From Philodulcilactobacillus myokonensis (GTDB taxonomy: Bacteria; Bacillota; Bacilli; Lactobacillales; Lactobacillaceae), in NCBI RefSeq assembly GCF_027923585.1, contig NZ_BRPL01000002.1, positions 744,001-808,000 of the forward strand: a DNA stretch of 64,000 nt, written 5' to 3'. This document shows positions 18,087 to 28,071 of the stretch, piece after piece; within the stretch, counting starts at the first letter, position 1; every line of letters starts with the position of its first letter. The notes below the pieces were generated by a model. The model did not search any database and was not told the origin of the DNA. It saw only the letters and a program-made list of their open reading frames with translations. The translations under genes and the position numbers were made by a program.

Positions 18087-19404
18087 CAATCCAAGATTAA
18101 TGGCAGTCAAAACTTTAAGTCGGGTTCATGATGGGGCATATTCCAATCTTCAATTAAATTGGGTTATTAATAACAGTAAAATGGACCATCGGGATATTGC
18201 ACTAATGACAAATATTGTTTACGGTGTGATTCAACATCGTCTAACATTGAATTATGAAATTGTGCCATTTTTAAAACAACCTGAAAAAGTAAAGCCGTGG
18301 TTAATGGAGTTACTTTATTCAGCTCTTTATCAAATGGAATATTTAACTAGGGTTCCAAAAAGGGCAATTTTTAATGAATCAATTAAAATTGCAAAGCAAT
18401 TAGGTAATGATGGTTCTAGAAAATTAGTTACTGGAATTCTTCATCAAATGGACCGTAGTGGGCTACCAAGCTTTGAACGGATTAAGGATGGCAAGAAAAA
18501 ATTATCAATTCAATATAGCGTACCAAGCTGGATCATTGAACAATTGTTGGATCAAGTTGGTAAGAATAAGACCATTTCAATTCTAAAGAGTATCAATCAA
18601 CCATCCAAACAAGCAATTCGGGTCAATCAGCATTTAATTTCAATCAAAGATGCAATTCAACAATTAAAAGCTCAAAATTATCATGTTCAATCGAGTCAAA
18701 TTGCTCAAGCCGGTTTGATTTTATCTGGAAAACCAGTGACGTTGAGTTCGTTGTTTAAGACCGGTGCAATTACAATTCAAGATGAAAGTGCTATGTTGCC
18801 AGTAGAAGCATTGGATATCAAAGGTGATAGTCAGGTCTTAGACGCTTGTGCAGCACCTGGTGGAAAAACAACCCAAATTGCTGAAAAATTAAATCAAGGT
18901 GGCATTGTTCGTGCCCTTGATCTACATCGTAGTAAAATTAAAAAAATTGATCAAAATGTTAAAAGAATGCATTTAGAAAAGCGTGTTAATTCAATGGATT
19001 TAGATGCTAAAAAGGTTGATCAAAAATTTAGCGATGAACAGTTTGATCGCATTTTAGTTGATGCACCTTGTTCTGGATTAGGCTTAATGCAAAGAAAGCC
19101 AGAAGTTCGTTATGGTAAAAAAATTGATGATGTTTTAAGATTGGTTAAAACTCAATCCGAAATTTTGAATGCAGTTGCTAGAAAATTAAAGCACGGTGGA
19201 ATTATGGTTTACAGTACGTGTACGATTTTAAATCAAGAAAATCAAAATGTGATTGTTCAATTTGTCGAAAATCATCCTGAATTCAAAATTGAAGATTTAT
19301 CTAAACAATTTAAATTTGATCATCAAATTAATGGCTATCTGAAAATCTTCCCGGATGACTATGATTCAGATGGTTTCTTTATTTGTAAACTAAGAAGGGA
19401 ATAA
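18073..19404 (+). CDS. rsmB: 16S rRNA (cytosine-967-C5)-methyltransferase
   Basis: 443 residues. An N-terminal NusB-like RNA-binding domain (about 1-140) is followed by a Rossmann SAM methyltransferase domain. Motifs: DACAAPGGKTTQIAEKL, VDAPCSGLGLMQRKPE with the first catalytic Cys, and YSTCTILNQENQ with the second. In almost all Firmicutes the next gene is the PP2C phosphatase prpC/stp, but here only 100 non-coding bases separate it from pknB. Confidence 0.96.
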   Translation: MITNNNPRLMAVKTLSRVHDGAYSNLQLNWVINNSKMDHRDIALMTNIVYGVIQHRLTLNYEIVPFLKQPEKVKPWLMELLYSALYQMEYLTRVPKRAIFNESIKIAKQLGNDGSRKLVTGILHQMDRSGLPSFERIKDGKKKLSIQYSVPSWIIEQLLDQVGKNKTISILKSINQPSKQAIRVNQHLISIKDAIQQLKAQNYHVQSSQIAQAGLILSGKPVTLSSLFKTGAITIQDESAMLPVEALDIKGDSQVLDACAAPGGKTTQIAEKLNQGGIVRALDLHRSKIKKIDQNVKRMHLEKRVNSMDLDAKKVDQKFSDEQFDRILVDAPCSGLGLMQRKPEVRYGKKIDDVLRLVKTQSEILNAVARKLKHGGIMVYSTCTILNQENQNVIVQFVENHPEFKIEDLSKQFKFDHQINGYLKIFPDDYDSDGFFICKLRRE

Positions 19405-19440
19405 TTGAATTGCTAATGGTTAATTCCTTCGTTCGTTTAA

Positions 19441-19449
19441 TGTTATAAT
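19441..19449 (+). promoter_or_regulatory. extended -10 promoter of pknB
   Basis: TGTTATAAT (19441-19449) is an exact extended -10 element. No strong -35 is visible (TAATTC at 19421). It suggests pknB has its own promoter. Confidence 0.6.
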
Positions 19450-19504
19450 TAATAAAACATTAAACTGGATTGAATTGATTATTGATTCAATCGGGAGGAT
19501 AGTA

Positions 19505-21178
19505 ATGCAAAAGGGTGAAGTCTTAAATAGCCGTTACAAAATTATTCGTGCTTTAGGCAACGGCGGAATGGCCAATGTCTATCTTGCATTTGATTTAATC
19601 TTAAAACGAAATATATGTATCAAAGTACTTAAATTAAAATTAGCGAACAATATAAAAACTAAACAGCGTTTCAAACGTGAAGCGCAAGCATTAACCCATC
19701 TAAACAGTCCATATATTATTAAAATATATGATTATGGTGAGGTCGACCATGTCCAATATTTGGTTAAGGAATATGTTAAAGGAACAACATTGGATCAATA
19801 TATAATGAAAAATCGTCCGTTATCCGTTCGGCGTGCAGTCCAAATTATGGAACAGATGGTTATGGCCACTCAGGAGATGCATCACCACCATATTATTCAT
19901 CGGGATATTAAGCCTCAAAATATTTTAATTGATGATCATCAAACGGTTAAATTAATGGATTTTGGGATTGCTAATATTTTATATGAGCATTCAATTGATA
20001 GTAAGGATAAAGTTATTGGTTCAATTAGATATTTATCACCGGAACAAATTAAAAATAACCATGCAACGGTTCAATCGGATATTTATTCCCTAGGCGTTGT
20101 ATTTTACGAGTTATTAGCGGGTCATCCGGCTTTTACTGGTAATAACATCAATGAAATTGCTAAGAAACATTTGAAAAAATCAATTCCATCAATTCGAACA
20201 ACGCGAAATGATGTGCCGCTTGAAATTGATAAAATTATTGCTCATGCAGCCGCCAGAAATTCGTTTGATCGTTATCATAATGATCTTGAATTTTTGAATG
20301 ATTTATCAAATGCTGACTCAAATAATCATAATCTCAAACTAACATTAAATCGCCATTTAAATTTTGATTCTTCATCTGATGATTCAGATACTAAAGTTTT
20401 AAACTTGACTTCACTAAATGATCATTCAATCAAATCTGATCATTTTACTCTAAAAGACCATCATCATTCTAAAGTTAATCAATATTTTTTATGGTTATTT
20501 ATTTTCATTGGTTTCCTGGGACTTTGCTTTATTACTTTAATTGTTACAAAAAAATATTCAGTCACCATCCCAAATATCAAGGGAAAAAATAAATATGAAG
20601 CCATTCAAATTCTTAGAAGGCACCATTTAAATGTTAGTAATATTGAATTTCAAGATGATCATAAATTATCATACAATAATGTTATTAGTGTTTCTCCACA
20701 AATTAGTATGCGAGTAAAAGCAAATTCAAAAGTGGTTTTAGTGCTAAGTAATGGGAATGGTAATTTTACTGTTCAAAATTACATTGGGCAAAAGTATCAA
20801 TCTGTGATTCAAGAGTTAAAATGGGCCGGTTTTAAAACTAGCGTTAGTTATCAATCGTCGAATGATTTTCCAAATGGTACCATTATTAAGCAAAGCTTGC
20901 CGGAAAATATGTCAATTCATCCTAAGAATAAATCGTTCCATTTTGTTATTTCGTCAGGAATGCATAAAAATAAACTAAAAAACTTAATTGGAATCAAGAA
21001 AAATGATGTTTTAAAATATGCTGAGGATAATCATTTACATGTTACTTTTCAATATCAAAATTCTAGGCAACCCTATAATACGGTTATTAATCAGAATCCG
21101 TTACCTGGAATTATTGAATATGATGGTGATAATATAGTAATAACGTTATCCTCAAATCAATTTGATAACGTAAGATAA
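19505..21178 (+). CDS. pknB: PASTA-domain Ser/Thr protein kinase (PrkC/PknB type)
   Basis: 557 residues from ATG 19505, with GGGAGG 6 bases upstream. Membrane kinase that senses muropeptides and controls cell-wall growth. Cytosolic kinase domain (about 8-270): GNGGMANVYLA glycine loop, catalytic HRDIKPQNIL, DFGIAN and YLSPEQ activation segment. One membrane helix lies at about 327-350 (FLWLFIFIGFLGLCFITLIV). Three extracellular PASTA repeats follow, starting near 355, 420 and 490. The cognate PP2C phosphatase gene that normally precedes it is missing. rsgA follows after 21 bases. Confidence 0.95.
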   Translation: MQKGEVLNSRYKIIRALGNGGMANVYLAFDLILKRNICIKVLKLKLANNIKTKQRFKREAQALTHLNSPYIIKIYDYGEVDHVQYLVKEYVKGTTLDQYIMKNRPLSVRRAVQIMEQMVMATQEMHHHHIIHRDIKPQNILIDDHQTVKLMDFGIANILYEHSIDSKDKVIGSIRYLSPEQIKNNHATVQSDIYSLGVVFYELLAGHPAFTGNNINEIAKKHLKKSIPSIRTTRNDVPLEIDKIIAHAAARNSFDRYHNDLEFLNDLSNADSNNHNLKLTLNRHLNFDSSSDDSDTKVLNLTSLNDHSIKSDHFTLKDHHHSKVNQYFLWLFIFIGFLGLCFITLIVTKKYSVTIPNIKGKNKYEAIQILRRHHLNVSNIEFQDDHKLSYNNVISVSPQISMRVKANSKVVLVLSNGNGNFTVQNYIGQKYQSVIQELKWAGFKTSVSYQSSNDFPNGTIIKQSLPENMSIHPKNKSFHFVISSGMHKNKLKNLIGIKKNDVLKYAEDNHLHVTFQYQNSRQPYNTVINQNPLPGIIEYDGDNIVITLSSNQFDNVR

Positions 21179-21199
21179 AATTTATTTAGAGGTGATGAA

Positions 21200-22096
21200 T
21201 TGAAAATAGGTAAAATTATTCAATCACTAAGCGGTTTTTATGACGTTATTAGTGATGGAAAAATATATCGGACGCGAGCCCGAGGTAATTTTCGGAAACG
21301 AAATATTAAACCATTGGTTGGTGATTTGATTGAATTTAAATCTACTAATTCAAATGATGGTTATGTCTTAAAAGTATTAAAAAGAAGAAACCAATTACTT
21401 AGGCCATTGATATCAAATGTTGATCAGGCAATTGTTGTAACTTCAGTTAAACAACCAGATTTTTCGTTTAACCTGCTTGATCGGCAATTGATTGCCTTAG
21501 CAATTCAACACATTCAACCAATTATTTATTTTACTAAGACTGATTTGATAAATGATGATCAATTTCATAAAATAAAATTAGTGGCTGACTATTATCTTTC
21601 AATTGGGTACATCGTCATTTTAAGTCGGGAATCATTTATGGATTCTAATTTAAAACGCTTAAAAGATAATTTTAAAAATAAAGAAGTCACCGTTATGGGA
21701 CAAACGGGTGCTGGTAAATCCACTTTATTAAATCATATTATGCCGGACTTGAATTTAAAGACGGGCGTGATTTCAAAATCACTGCATCGTGGTAAACATA
21801 CGACTAGAAGGGTTGCTTTATTAAATATTAATAATGGACTAGTTGCTGATACACCCGGTTTCTCATCCTATGAAGCCCTAAACATTGATTACCGACATTT
21901 AAAAGATTATTTTCCAGAATTTGTTAATAATGAAAATAAGTGTCGCTTTCGTGAATGTTTACACGTTAAAGAGCCACATTGCGCAATTAAATCCATGGTC
22001 GATAATGGTGAAATTATGAAAAGTAGGTATGACGACTATATCCAATTATTTGAAGGATTGAAAAATCAGAAACCAATTTATAATAAAAAGAAATGA
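21200..22096 (+). CDS. rsgA: ribosome small subunit-dependent GTPase RsgA
   Basis: 298 residues from TTG 21200, with AGGTGATG upstream. A late 30S assembly factor. N-terminal OB fold (about 1-65), then a circularly permuted GTPase domain: G4 FTKTDL, G1 GQTGAGKSTLLNH, G3 DTPGFSSYE. A C-terminal zinc knuckle CRFRECLHVKEPHCAIK binds Zn through three Cys and a His. Context rsgA-rpe-thiN is canonical. Confidence 0.97.
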   Translation: MKIGKIIQSLSGFYDVISDGKIYRTRARGNFRKRNIKPLVGDLIEFKSTNSNDGYVLKVLKRRNQLLRPLISNVDQAIVVTSVKQPDFSFNLLDRQLIALAIQHIQPIIYFTKTDLINDDQFHKIKLVADYYLSIGYIVILSRESFMDSNLKRLKDNFKNKEVTVMGQTGAGKSTLLNHIMPDLNLKTGVISKSLHRGKHTTRRVALLNINNGLVADTPGFSSYEALNIDYRHLKDYFPEFVNNENKCRFRECLHVKEPHCAIKSMVDNGEIMKSRYDDYIQLFEGLKNQKPIYNKKK

Positions 22097-22105
22097 GGAA
22101 TAATA

Positions 22106-22759
22106 ATGATTAAAGTTGCTCCTTCAATTTTAAGTGCGGACTATGTTAATTTAGAACGCGATATTAAAAAGGTTGAAAAAGCCGGCGCTGAATATTTGCA
22201 TATTGACGTTATGGATGGAATGTTTGTCCCATCGATTTCCTATGGACCGGGATGGGTTAAAGCAATCCGTCCAATTTCTAATCAAACTTTAGATGTTCAT
22301 ATGATGGTTCAAAATCCTGAAAGATACATTAAAACATTTACTGATGCTGGCGCTGACTTGATTGGTGTTCATTTTGAAGCAACACCACATATTCACCGCG
22401 CATTACAGATGATAAAAAGTAATGGTGCTAAGGCTGAGGTAGTTATTAATCCTGGAACATCTGTTGAAAGCATTAAACCAGTTTTATACATGGTTGATCA
22501 AGTTCTAGTTATGACTGTTAATCCAGGCTTTGGTGGTCAAAAATTCATTCCAGAAATGGTTAACAAAATTAAAATGTTGAACCAATTAAAACGGGAAAAT
22601 GGCTATCATTTTGATATTGAAATTGATGGTGGAGTAAATAATGAAACCGTCAAATCTGCATATCAAGCTGGTGCTACTGTTGCCGTGGCTGGTTCATATG
22701 TTTTTGATGCAAAAGATCCGGCAGATCGGGTTAAGGCAATTAAAAGGGCAACTAAATAA
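22106..22759 (+). CDS. rpe: ribulose-phosphate 3-epimerase
   Basis: 217 residues, TIM barrel. Interconverts ribulose-5-P and xylulose-5-P; xylulose-5-P is the substrate of phosphoketolase in heterofermentative lactobacilli. Motifs: APSILSADYVNLERD, HIDVMDGMFVPSIS, LDVHMMV, MTVNPGFGGQKFI and EIDGGVN. RBS GAGGAA 9 bases before the start. Confidence 0.97.
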   Translation: MIKVAPSILSADYVNLERDIKKVEKAGAEYLHIDVMDGMFVPSISYGPGWVKAIRPISNQTLDVHMMVQNPERYIKTFTDAGADLIGVHFEATPHIHRALQMIKSNGAKAEVVINPGTSVESIKPVLYMVDQVLVMTVNPGFGGQKFIPEMVNKIKMLNQLKRENGYHFDIEIDGGVNNETVKSAYQAGATVAVAGSYVFDAKDPADRVKAIKRATK

Positions 22760-22761
22760 TT

Positions 22762-23409
22762 ATGACAACAGTTAATTTATTGGTTGGTGGACCCACTGAA
22801 TTTTGGCCAACCAGTTTAAAAAAACACCAATTTAATGGAAAATGGGTTGGTGCTGACCGTGGTAATCTAAGATTGATAAAAATGGGAATTACCCCTTCCA
22901 TTGCAATTGGTGATTTTGATTCAATGAATCAAGATGAATTAAATCTTGTTAAACATCATGTAAAAACTATTATTTCATCTTCACCAATCAAAGATGATAC
23001 CGACACTGAACTGGGGCTTAAAATTACTATGGATCATTTTAATTTTGATCAAATTAATATTTTTGGTGCTACGGGTGGTCGAATCGATCATTTTTTAACT
23101 AATTTATTTATGATGTTGGAACCACGTTTTCGGCCAATTGTACCGAAAGTAAAAATAATTGATAATCAAAATACAATTAATTTTTACCTTCCTGGAAAAC
23201 ATTTTATTGATAAAGAAAATGATAAACATTACTTGGCCTTTGTTCCACTAGAAACGATGCATTTAACCTTAAATGATGAAAAGTACCGTTTGAATCATCG
23301 TTTGGTTAAATATCCGACATCGTATTCTAGTAACGAATTTATTGGTCAAAGAAATCATTTTGAATTTGATCATGGAATTCTTTGTGTAATTCAGAGTAAA
23401 GATAAGTAA
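22762..23409 (+). CDS. thiN: thiamine pyrophosphokinase
   Basis: 215 residues. Transfers pyrophosphate from ATP to thiamine, providing the cofactor needed by phosphoketolase and transketolase. Visible motifs: IAIGDFDSMNQDEL, KDDTDTELGLKI and FGATGGRIDHFLTN. It begins 2 bases after rpe. The long bidirectional terminator follows immediately. Confidence 0.94.
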   Translation: MTTVNLLVGGPTEFWPTSLKKHQFNGKWVGADRGNLRLIKMGITPSIAIGDFDSMNQDELNLVKHHVKTIISSSPIKDDTDTELGLKITMDHFNFDQINIFGATGGRIDHFLTNLFMMLEPRFRPIVPKVKIIDNQNTINFYLPGKHFIDKENDKHYLAFVPLETMHLTLNDEKYRLNHRLVKYPTSYSSNEFIGQRNHFEFDHGILCVIQSKDK

Positions 23410-23462
23410 AATAAAAGCAATCTATCATAATATGTATTGAATGATAGATTGCTTTTATTTTA
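23407..23462. terminator. bidirectional terminator between thiN and rpmB
   Basis: A long, almost perfect inverted repeat: a 22-base left arm ending ATCTATCAT, about 12 bases of loop, and ATGATAGATTGC plus TTTTATTTTA on the right. A runs on the left and T runs on the right allow termination of both converging genes. Confidence 0.92.
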
Positions 23463-23496
23463 AATATTTAAAAAATTAATTCTTAAGTGAATTAAA

Positions 23497-23694
23497 CTAT
23501 GCTCTAGTAATTGAACCGTTTTTCTTTCCAGCTCTTAAAGTTCTAGCACTGAGCCATACTTTCTTAGGATGACCATTTACTAAAATACGAACCTTTTTTA
23601 AGTTTGGCTTCCAGCTACGACGGTTGGCATTTAAAGCATGTGAACGTTTGTTACCAAAATGGGTTCTTTTATTATTGATAAAATCTTTAGCCAT
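23497..23694 (-). CDS. rpmB: 50S ribosomal protein L28 (bL28)
   Basis: 65 residues on the minus strand, with GGAGGA before the start. Pattern [21 protein letters not shown] then [22 protein letters not shown]. The zinc-binding cysteines of C+ L28 forms are absent, so this is the zinc-independent version. Its divergent position next to yloU is conserved in Firmicutes. Confidence 0.96.
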   Translation of the reverse strand: MAKDFINNKRTHFGNKRSHALNANRRSWKPNLKKVRILVNGHPKKVWLSARTLRAGKKNGSITRA

Positions 23695-23837
23695 GACTAA
23701 TCCTCCTCTTTTTTATGAATTATCGCGATACTTTTAAGTCCACTTAATTAATTTAGCATATTAAACTTTATTTTTCAACATTTTCAATCAAGTATTATTA
23801 CTTGACAGCTTAAAAAGTTGTTATCATGGTGAATATT

Positions 23838-23866
23838 TTGGCTTTTAAAATGATTTATGTTAAAAT
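23838..23866 (+). promoter_or_regulatory. promoter of the yloU-fakA-recG operon
   Basis: TTGGCT (23838-23843), 17-base spacer, TAAAAT (23861-23866) preceded by TGT, giving an extended -10. Confidence 0.65.
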
Positions 23867-23913
23867 TTATTGTTGATTATAACTGAATAAATTATAAAGG
23901 GAGGCTAATGTCA

Positions 23914-24276
23914 TTGGCCGTTAAAATCAAAACTAAATATGGAATGATCGATATTAATAATAATGTTATTTCAACTGTTGTTGGTGGGGCTGCCACTAAT
24001 AATTATGGAGTTGTTGGGATGGCTAGTAAAAATCAATTCAAGGATAATTTCAATAGCATTTTGAGAAAAGAAAATTATTCAAAAGGTGTGATTGTAAGAC
24101 AAACAAGTAACGGAATCTCAATTGAAGTAAACATTATCGTCAGCTATGGAACTAAGATTTCTGAAGTTTGCAGAAACGTTCAATCAAAAGTTAAATATAA
24201 TTTAAAATCAATGTTAGGCGTTGAAGCTGACTCAGTTAATGTAATTGTTCAAGGCGTCCAAGTCTTAAATCAATAA
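23914..24276 (+). CDS. yloU: Asp23/Gls24 family protein YloU
   Basis: 120 residues from TTG 23914. The ATG at 23908 is only 3 bases from AAGGGAGG, while the TTG has 9-base spacing and yields the family-typical MAVKIKTKYG start. Asp23 fold: DINNNVISTVVGGAATNNYGVVGMASK and EVNIIVSYGTKISEVCRNVQSKV. It nearly always precedes the fatty acid kinase gene, as here. Its biochemical role is unknown. Confidence 0.93.
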   Translation: MAVKIKTKYGMIDINNNVISTVVGGAATNNYGVVGMASKNQFKDNFNSILRKENYSKGVIVRQTSNGISIEVNIIVSYGTKISEVCRNVQSKVKYNLKSMLGVEADSVNVIVQGVQVLNQ

Positions 24277-24307
24277 AATGACATTAGCTAAGGGGGAATA
24301 GTATAAA

Positions 24308-26005
24308 TTGACTGTTAAGGAAATTGACTCCGATAAATTTAATAAAATGATTCAAGCAGCTTCTAATCAACTAAAAAATAATGTTAAATTTATTAATTCA
24401 TTGAATGTTTTTCCTGTTCCAGATGGAGATACTGGGACTAATATTAGCTTATCGATGGCAAATGGAGCTAAATATGTTGAAAATGATGACACCCAATCAG
24501 TTGGCGAACTTTCACAATCGCTAGCTAAGGGTCTTTTAATGGGTGCCCGTGGTAATTCTGGTGTCATTCTTTCACAAATTTTTAGGGGGTTTGCCCAATC
24601 AGTAAAGAATAAATCAGAATTAAATGCGGATGATTTAGTTAGTGCATTGAAAAATAGTGCTGAATCAGCTTATAAAGCTGTTATGAAACCCACTGAAGGA
24701 ACAATTTTAACTGTTATTAGAAAAGCTGCCGAAGGTGGTAGTAATGAATTAAAAGAAACTTCTGATGTTGCCAAAATCATGGATGCCGTTTATAACAGTG
24801 CTGAAAAAGCATTGAAAAAGACACCAGATCTACTTCCAATTTTAAAACAAGTTGGAGTGGTTGATTCTGGAGGTCAGGGGCTCGTTTTTGTCCTTCAAGC
24901 CTTTGCTGACGTTTTAAATAATCGTCCAACTGATAACCATCATCATCTTGATCCAAGTGAAATGAATGAAATGGTTGATGTAACTCATCATAAAAGTGTT
25001 CAGGGTGAAATTGACCCTTCTGACATTAAATATGGGTACTGTACCCAAATGACCGTTAGATTTGGGCATGGTAAAGAGGTCGATCGAAAATTTGAATACC
25101 AACCTTTCTATGATTATTTAGCTAAATTAGGTGATTCATTGTTGGTAATTAATGATGATGAAGTTGCTAAAGTCCATGTTCATACTGAACATCCTGGAAA
25201 GGTACTTGCATGGGGACAGCATTTTGGTGATTTAATTAAAATTAAAATCGACAATATGAGAAGACAGCAGGAAGATATTATCAAAAATGATAAGCAAAGT
25301 TCGAAGGGTAAACCAAGAAATAATGAAAAGCCAAAATCTCAATTAATTAATGGAATGGCAATCATTGCTGTGGTAACCGGTAATGGATTAATGAAGCTGT
25401 TTAATAGTCTCGGCGTAACTAACTTTATTAATGGTGGTCAAAGCATGAATCCAAGTACTCATGATATTTTAGCTGTTATTAATGAAAGTCATGCTAAAAA
25501 AGCAATTATTTTGCCTAATAATGGCAATATTTTCATGGCAGCTTCACAAGCGGCTAATGTTGCTTCTATTCCAGTTCAGGTTGTTCATAGTAAAACTATT
25601 TCCCAGGGATTAACTTCGATGCTTGGATTTAATCCAGATAATTCACTAAAAGAAAATCATGATGATATGGAAGACAATTTAGGTAGCGTTATTAGTGGTG
25701 AAGTTACCAATGCTATTCGTGATACTAAAATTAATGGATTAGATATTAAAAAGAATCAGTATATGGGAATTATTAATGGTAATATTTCAGTTAATGACAA
25801 AGATAAAATTACTGCAACTGTAAAAATGGTTAAAAAAATGTTAAATGATGATTCTGAAGTTGTTACCATTATTTATGGTAAAAATAGTAATCAGGATGAA
25901 GCCCAGAAAATTGCTGATCATATTAAAAAAATTGATGATGAATTGGAAATTGAAATTCATGAAGGTGACCAGCCAATTTATCCATTCTTAATTTCTGTTG
26001 AATAG
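24308..26005 (+). CDS. fakA: fatty acid kinase catalytic subunit (DAK2 domain, YloV)
   Basis: 565 residues from TTG 24308. FakA phosphorylates fatty acids bound to FakB (DegV family) so they can enter phospholipid synthesis through PlsX and PlsY. The N-terminal DhaL-type ATP domain shows FPVPDGDTGTNISLSM with the Mg-binding aspartates, GARGNSGVILSQIFRGFA and TEGTILTVIRKA. The middle and C-terminal EDD-like domains complete the usual length. plsX and acpP lie downstream, consistent with this role. Confidence 0.93.
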   Translation: MTVKEIDSDKFNKMIQAASNQLKNNVKFINSLNVFPVPDGDTGTNISLSMANGAKYVENDDTQSVGELSQSLAKGLLMGARGNSGVILSQIFRGFAQSVKNKSELNADDLVSALKNSAESAYKAVMKPTEGTILTVIRKAAEGGSNELKETSDVAKIMDAVYNSAEKALKKTPDLLPILKQVGVVDSGGQGLVFVLQAFADVLNNRPTDNHHHLDPSEMNEMVDVTHHKSVQGEIDPSDIKYGYCTQMTVRFGHGKEVDRKFEYQPFYDYLAKLGDSLLVINDDEVAKVHVHTEHPGKVLAWGQHFGDLIKIKIDNMRRQQEDIIKNDKQSSKGKPRNNEKPKSQLINGMAIIAVVTGNGLMKLFNSLGVTNFINGGQSMNPSTHDILAVINESHAKKAIILPNNGNIFMAASQAANVASIPVQVVHSKTISQGLTSMLGFNPDNSLKENHDDMEDNLGSVISGEVTNAIRDTKINGLDIKKNQYMGIINGNISVNDKDKITATVKMVKKMLNDDSEVVTIIYGKNSNQDEAQKIADHIKKIDDELEIEIHEGDQPIYPFLISVE

Positions 26006-26028
26006 GTTATTAATTGGGAGGATAAGTT

Positions 26029-28059
26029 ATGAAAAAATTAAGTGATCCGGTTAATACCTTAAAGGGGGTTGGCATTAAAACCCAGTCGGCTCTTGCTAAA
26101 TTAGGGATTGATGATATTAATGATTTATTAACTTATTTTCCATTCCGATATTCAGACTTTCATGTAAAGAATTTAAACAATATTATTGATGGAGAAAAAG
26201 TAACATTACGGGGGAAAATTTCCGGGATTCCAATTGTAAATTATTTTGGCAGAAGGAGAAGCACACTTAGATTCAAATTACTGGTAAATAAAAATAATGT
26301 GGTTGTGACTTTTTTTAACCAACCATGGCTTAAAAAACAATTAATTCCCGGAAACGAAATCTTGGTATATGGACGTTTTAATACTAATCGGCTTAGCCTT
26401 AGTGGCATTAAAATATTATCACATCAAGTTAGTAATCAAATGGCTGCAATTTACCCATCAAATAAAAATATTAGATCAAATACAATTAAAAAATTAGTCC
26501 AAGAAGCGTATCAAGAATATCATCAATTGATTTTTGATTATGTTCCGGAATGGCTAATAAAAAAATATCGTTTAGAACATGAAGAAGAAGTAATTCATGA
26601 TATGCATTTTCCTGACAATCAAAAAGAAGCTTTGTTAGCGCGACGGACTGCTAAGTTTAATGAATTTTTTTTGTATCAAATGAAATTGCAATTGATGAAA
26701 ATAGATCATCAGACTCATAATGGAATTAGAATTAAATATAACCGTTCAAAAATTAATGATTTTATTAAACAATTGCCCTTTAAATTAACCAATGCTCAAA
26801 AAAAAGTGGTTCAAGAAATTGATTTGGATTTAACCCGTCCAGTTCAAATGGATCGCTTGCTTCAGGGAGATGTTGGCAGTGGTAAAACGATCGTAGCTGC
26901 AATTGCAATGTATGCAACGATTATGTCTGGTTATCAAGTTGCTTTAATGGTACCAACTGAAATATTGGCAGAACAACATGCTAATAATTTAGCCAATTTA
27001 TTTAAAAATTTGCCGATTAGAATCGGATTATTAACCGGATCAACTAAAACGACTGCTAGAAATGAATTGCTGCCACGCTTAGCAAATGGCAATATTGATT
27101 TAATTATTGGGACCCATGCTCTAATTCAGGATCCTGTTAAATACCATCGATTAGGTTTAGCAGTGATTGACGAGCAACATCGTTTTGGCGTTAATCAAAG
27201 AAAAGCATTGCGAAAAAAAGGGCACAATCCTAATGTTTTAGCGATGACTGCTACTCCCATTCCAAGAACGCTTGCGATTACTTCTTATGGGGATATGGAT
27301 GTTTCAATTATTAATGAAATGCCAAGGGGAAGAAAGCCGGTTTTGACATCTTGGATTAGATCAAAACAATTTAAGGATGCACTTCCGATTATTTTGAAAC
27401 AATTGAAAAAAGGCGAACAAATTTACGTTGTAACTCCATTAGTTGAAGCATCTGAAGCAATTGATATGCGAAATGCGGAAAACATTTATCAGCAGTTTAA
27501 ATCTTATTTTGGTTCACAATTTAAAGTTGGACTTCTTCATGGCAGAATGAAAGATGAAGAAAAAAATCAAATTATGAATGATTTTAAACAACGTAAAATT
27601 CAAATCCTAGTTTCAACCACTGTGATTGAAGTTGGTGTTGATGTATCAAATGCAACCATGATGATTATTTACAATGCTGACCATTTTGGATTGGCGCAAT
27701 TACATCAACTACGCGGTAGAGTTGGAAGAGGTAGTGCACAGTCTTATTGCTTATTAATCGCGGATCCTAAAAATAAATTAGGCGAAAAGAGAATGCAGGT
27801 TATGGTTGATACTAATAACGGCTTTATTGTGTCCCAAAAAGATCTTGAACTAAGGGGTCCTGGTGATTTAATGGGGCATGAACAGTCTGGTTTACCTGAA
27901 TTTAAAGTTGGTGATCCAGTTAGTGACGTTGTTATTCTGAATGTTGCTCAACAAGAAGCAATTGGGATTATTAAACAACCTGATTGGCAAACACAACCTG
28001 TTAATTCAAATTTAAAACTTAAAATTAATCAAGATTCAACACACGATATTTTAGATTAA
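26029..28059 (+). CDS. recG: ATP-dependent DNA helicase RecG
   Basis: 676 residues. Remodels stalled forks and branched DNA. N-terminal wedge/OB domain (about 45-150). Helicase motifs: Walker A GDVGSGKTIVAA near residue 281, DEQH box in VIDEQHRFGV near 381, TATPIPRTLA, and QLRGRVGRGS motif VI. Full family length. 12 bases before plsX. Confidence 0.97.
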   Translation: MKKLSDPVNTLKGVGIKTQSALAKLGIDDINDLLTYFPFRYSDFHVKNLNNIIDGEKVTLRGKISGIPIVNYFGRRRSTLRFKLLVNKNNVVVTFFNQPWLKKQLIPGNEILVYGRFNTNRLSLSGIKILSHQVSNQMAAIYPSNKNIRSNTIKKLVQEAYQEYHQLIFDYVPEWLIKKYRLEHEEEVIHDMHFPDNQKEALLARRTAKFNEFFLYQMKLQLMKIDHQTHNGIRIKYNRSKINDFIKQLPFKLTNAQKKVVQEIDLDLTRPVQMDRLLQGDVGSGKTIVAAIAMYATIMSGYQVALMVPTEILAEQHANNLANLFKNLPIRIGLLTGSTKTTARNELLPRLANGNIDLIIGTHALIQDPVKYHRLGLAVIDEQHRFGVNQRKALRKKGHNPNVLAMTATPIPRTLAITSYGDMDVSIINEMPRGRKPVLTSWIRSKQFKDALPIILKQLKKGEQIYVVTPLVEASEAIDMRNAENIYQQFKSYFGSQFKVGLLHGRMKDEEKNQIMNDFKQRKIQILVSTTVIEVGVDVSNATMMIIYNADHFGLAQLHQLRGRVGRGSAQSYCLLIADPKNKLGEKRMQVMVDTNNGFIVSQKDLELRGPGDLMGHEQSGLPEFKVGDPVSDVVILNVAQQEAIGIIKQPDWQTQPVNSNLKLKINQDSTHDILD

Positions 28060-28071
28060 AGGAGATAAACT

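Noticed and set aside
23497-23694. L28 without zinc-binding cysteines
   Set aside because: Zinc-independent L28 forms are common in Firmicutes, including lactobacilli.
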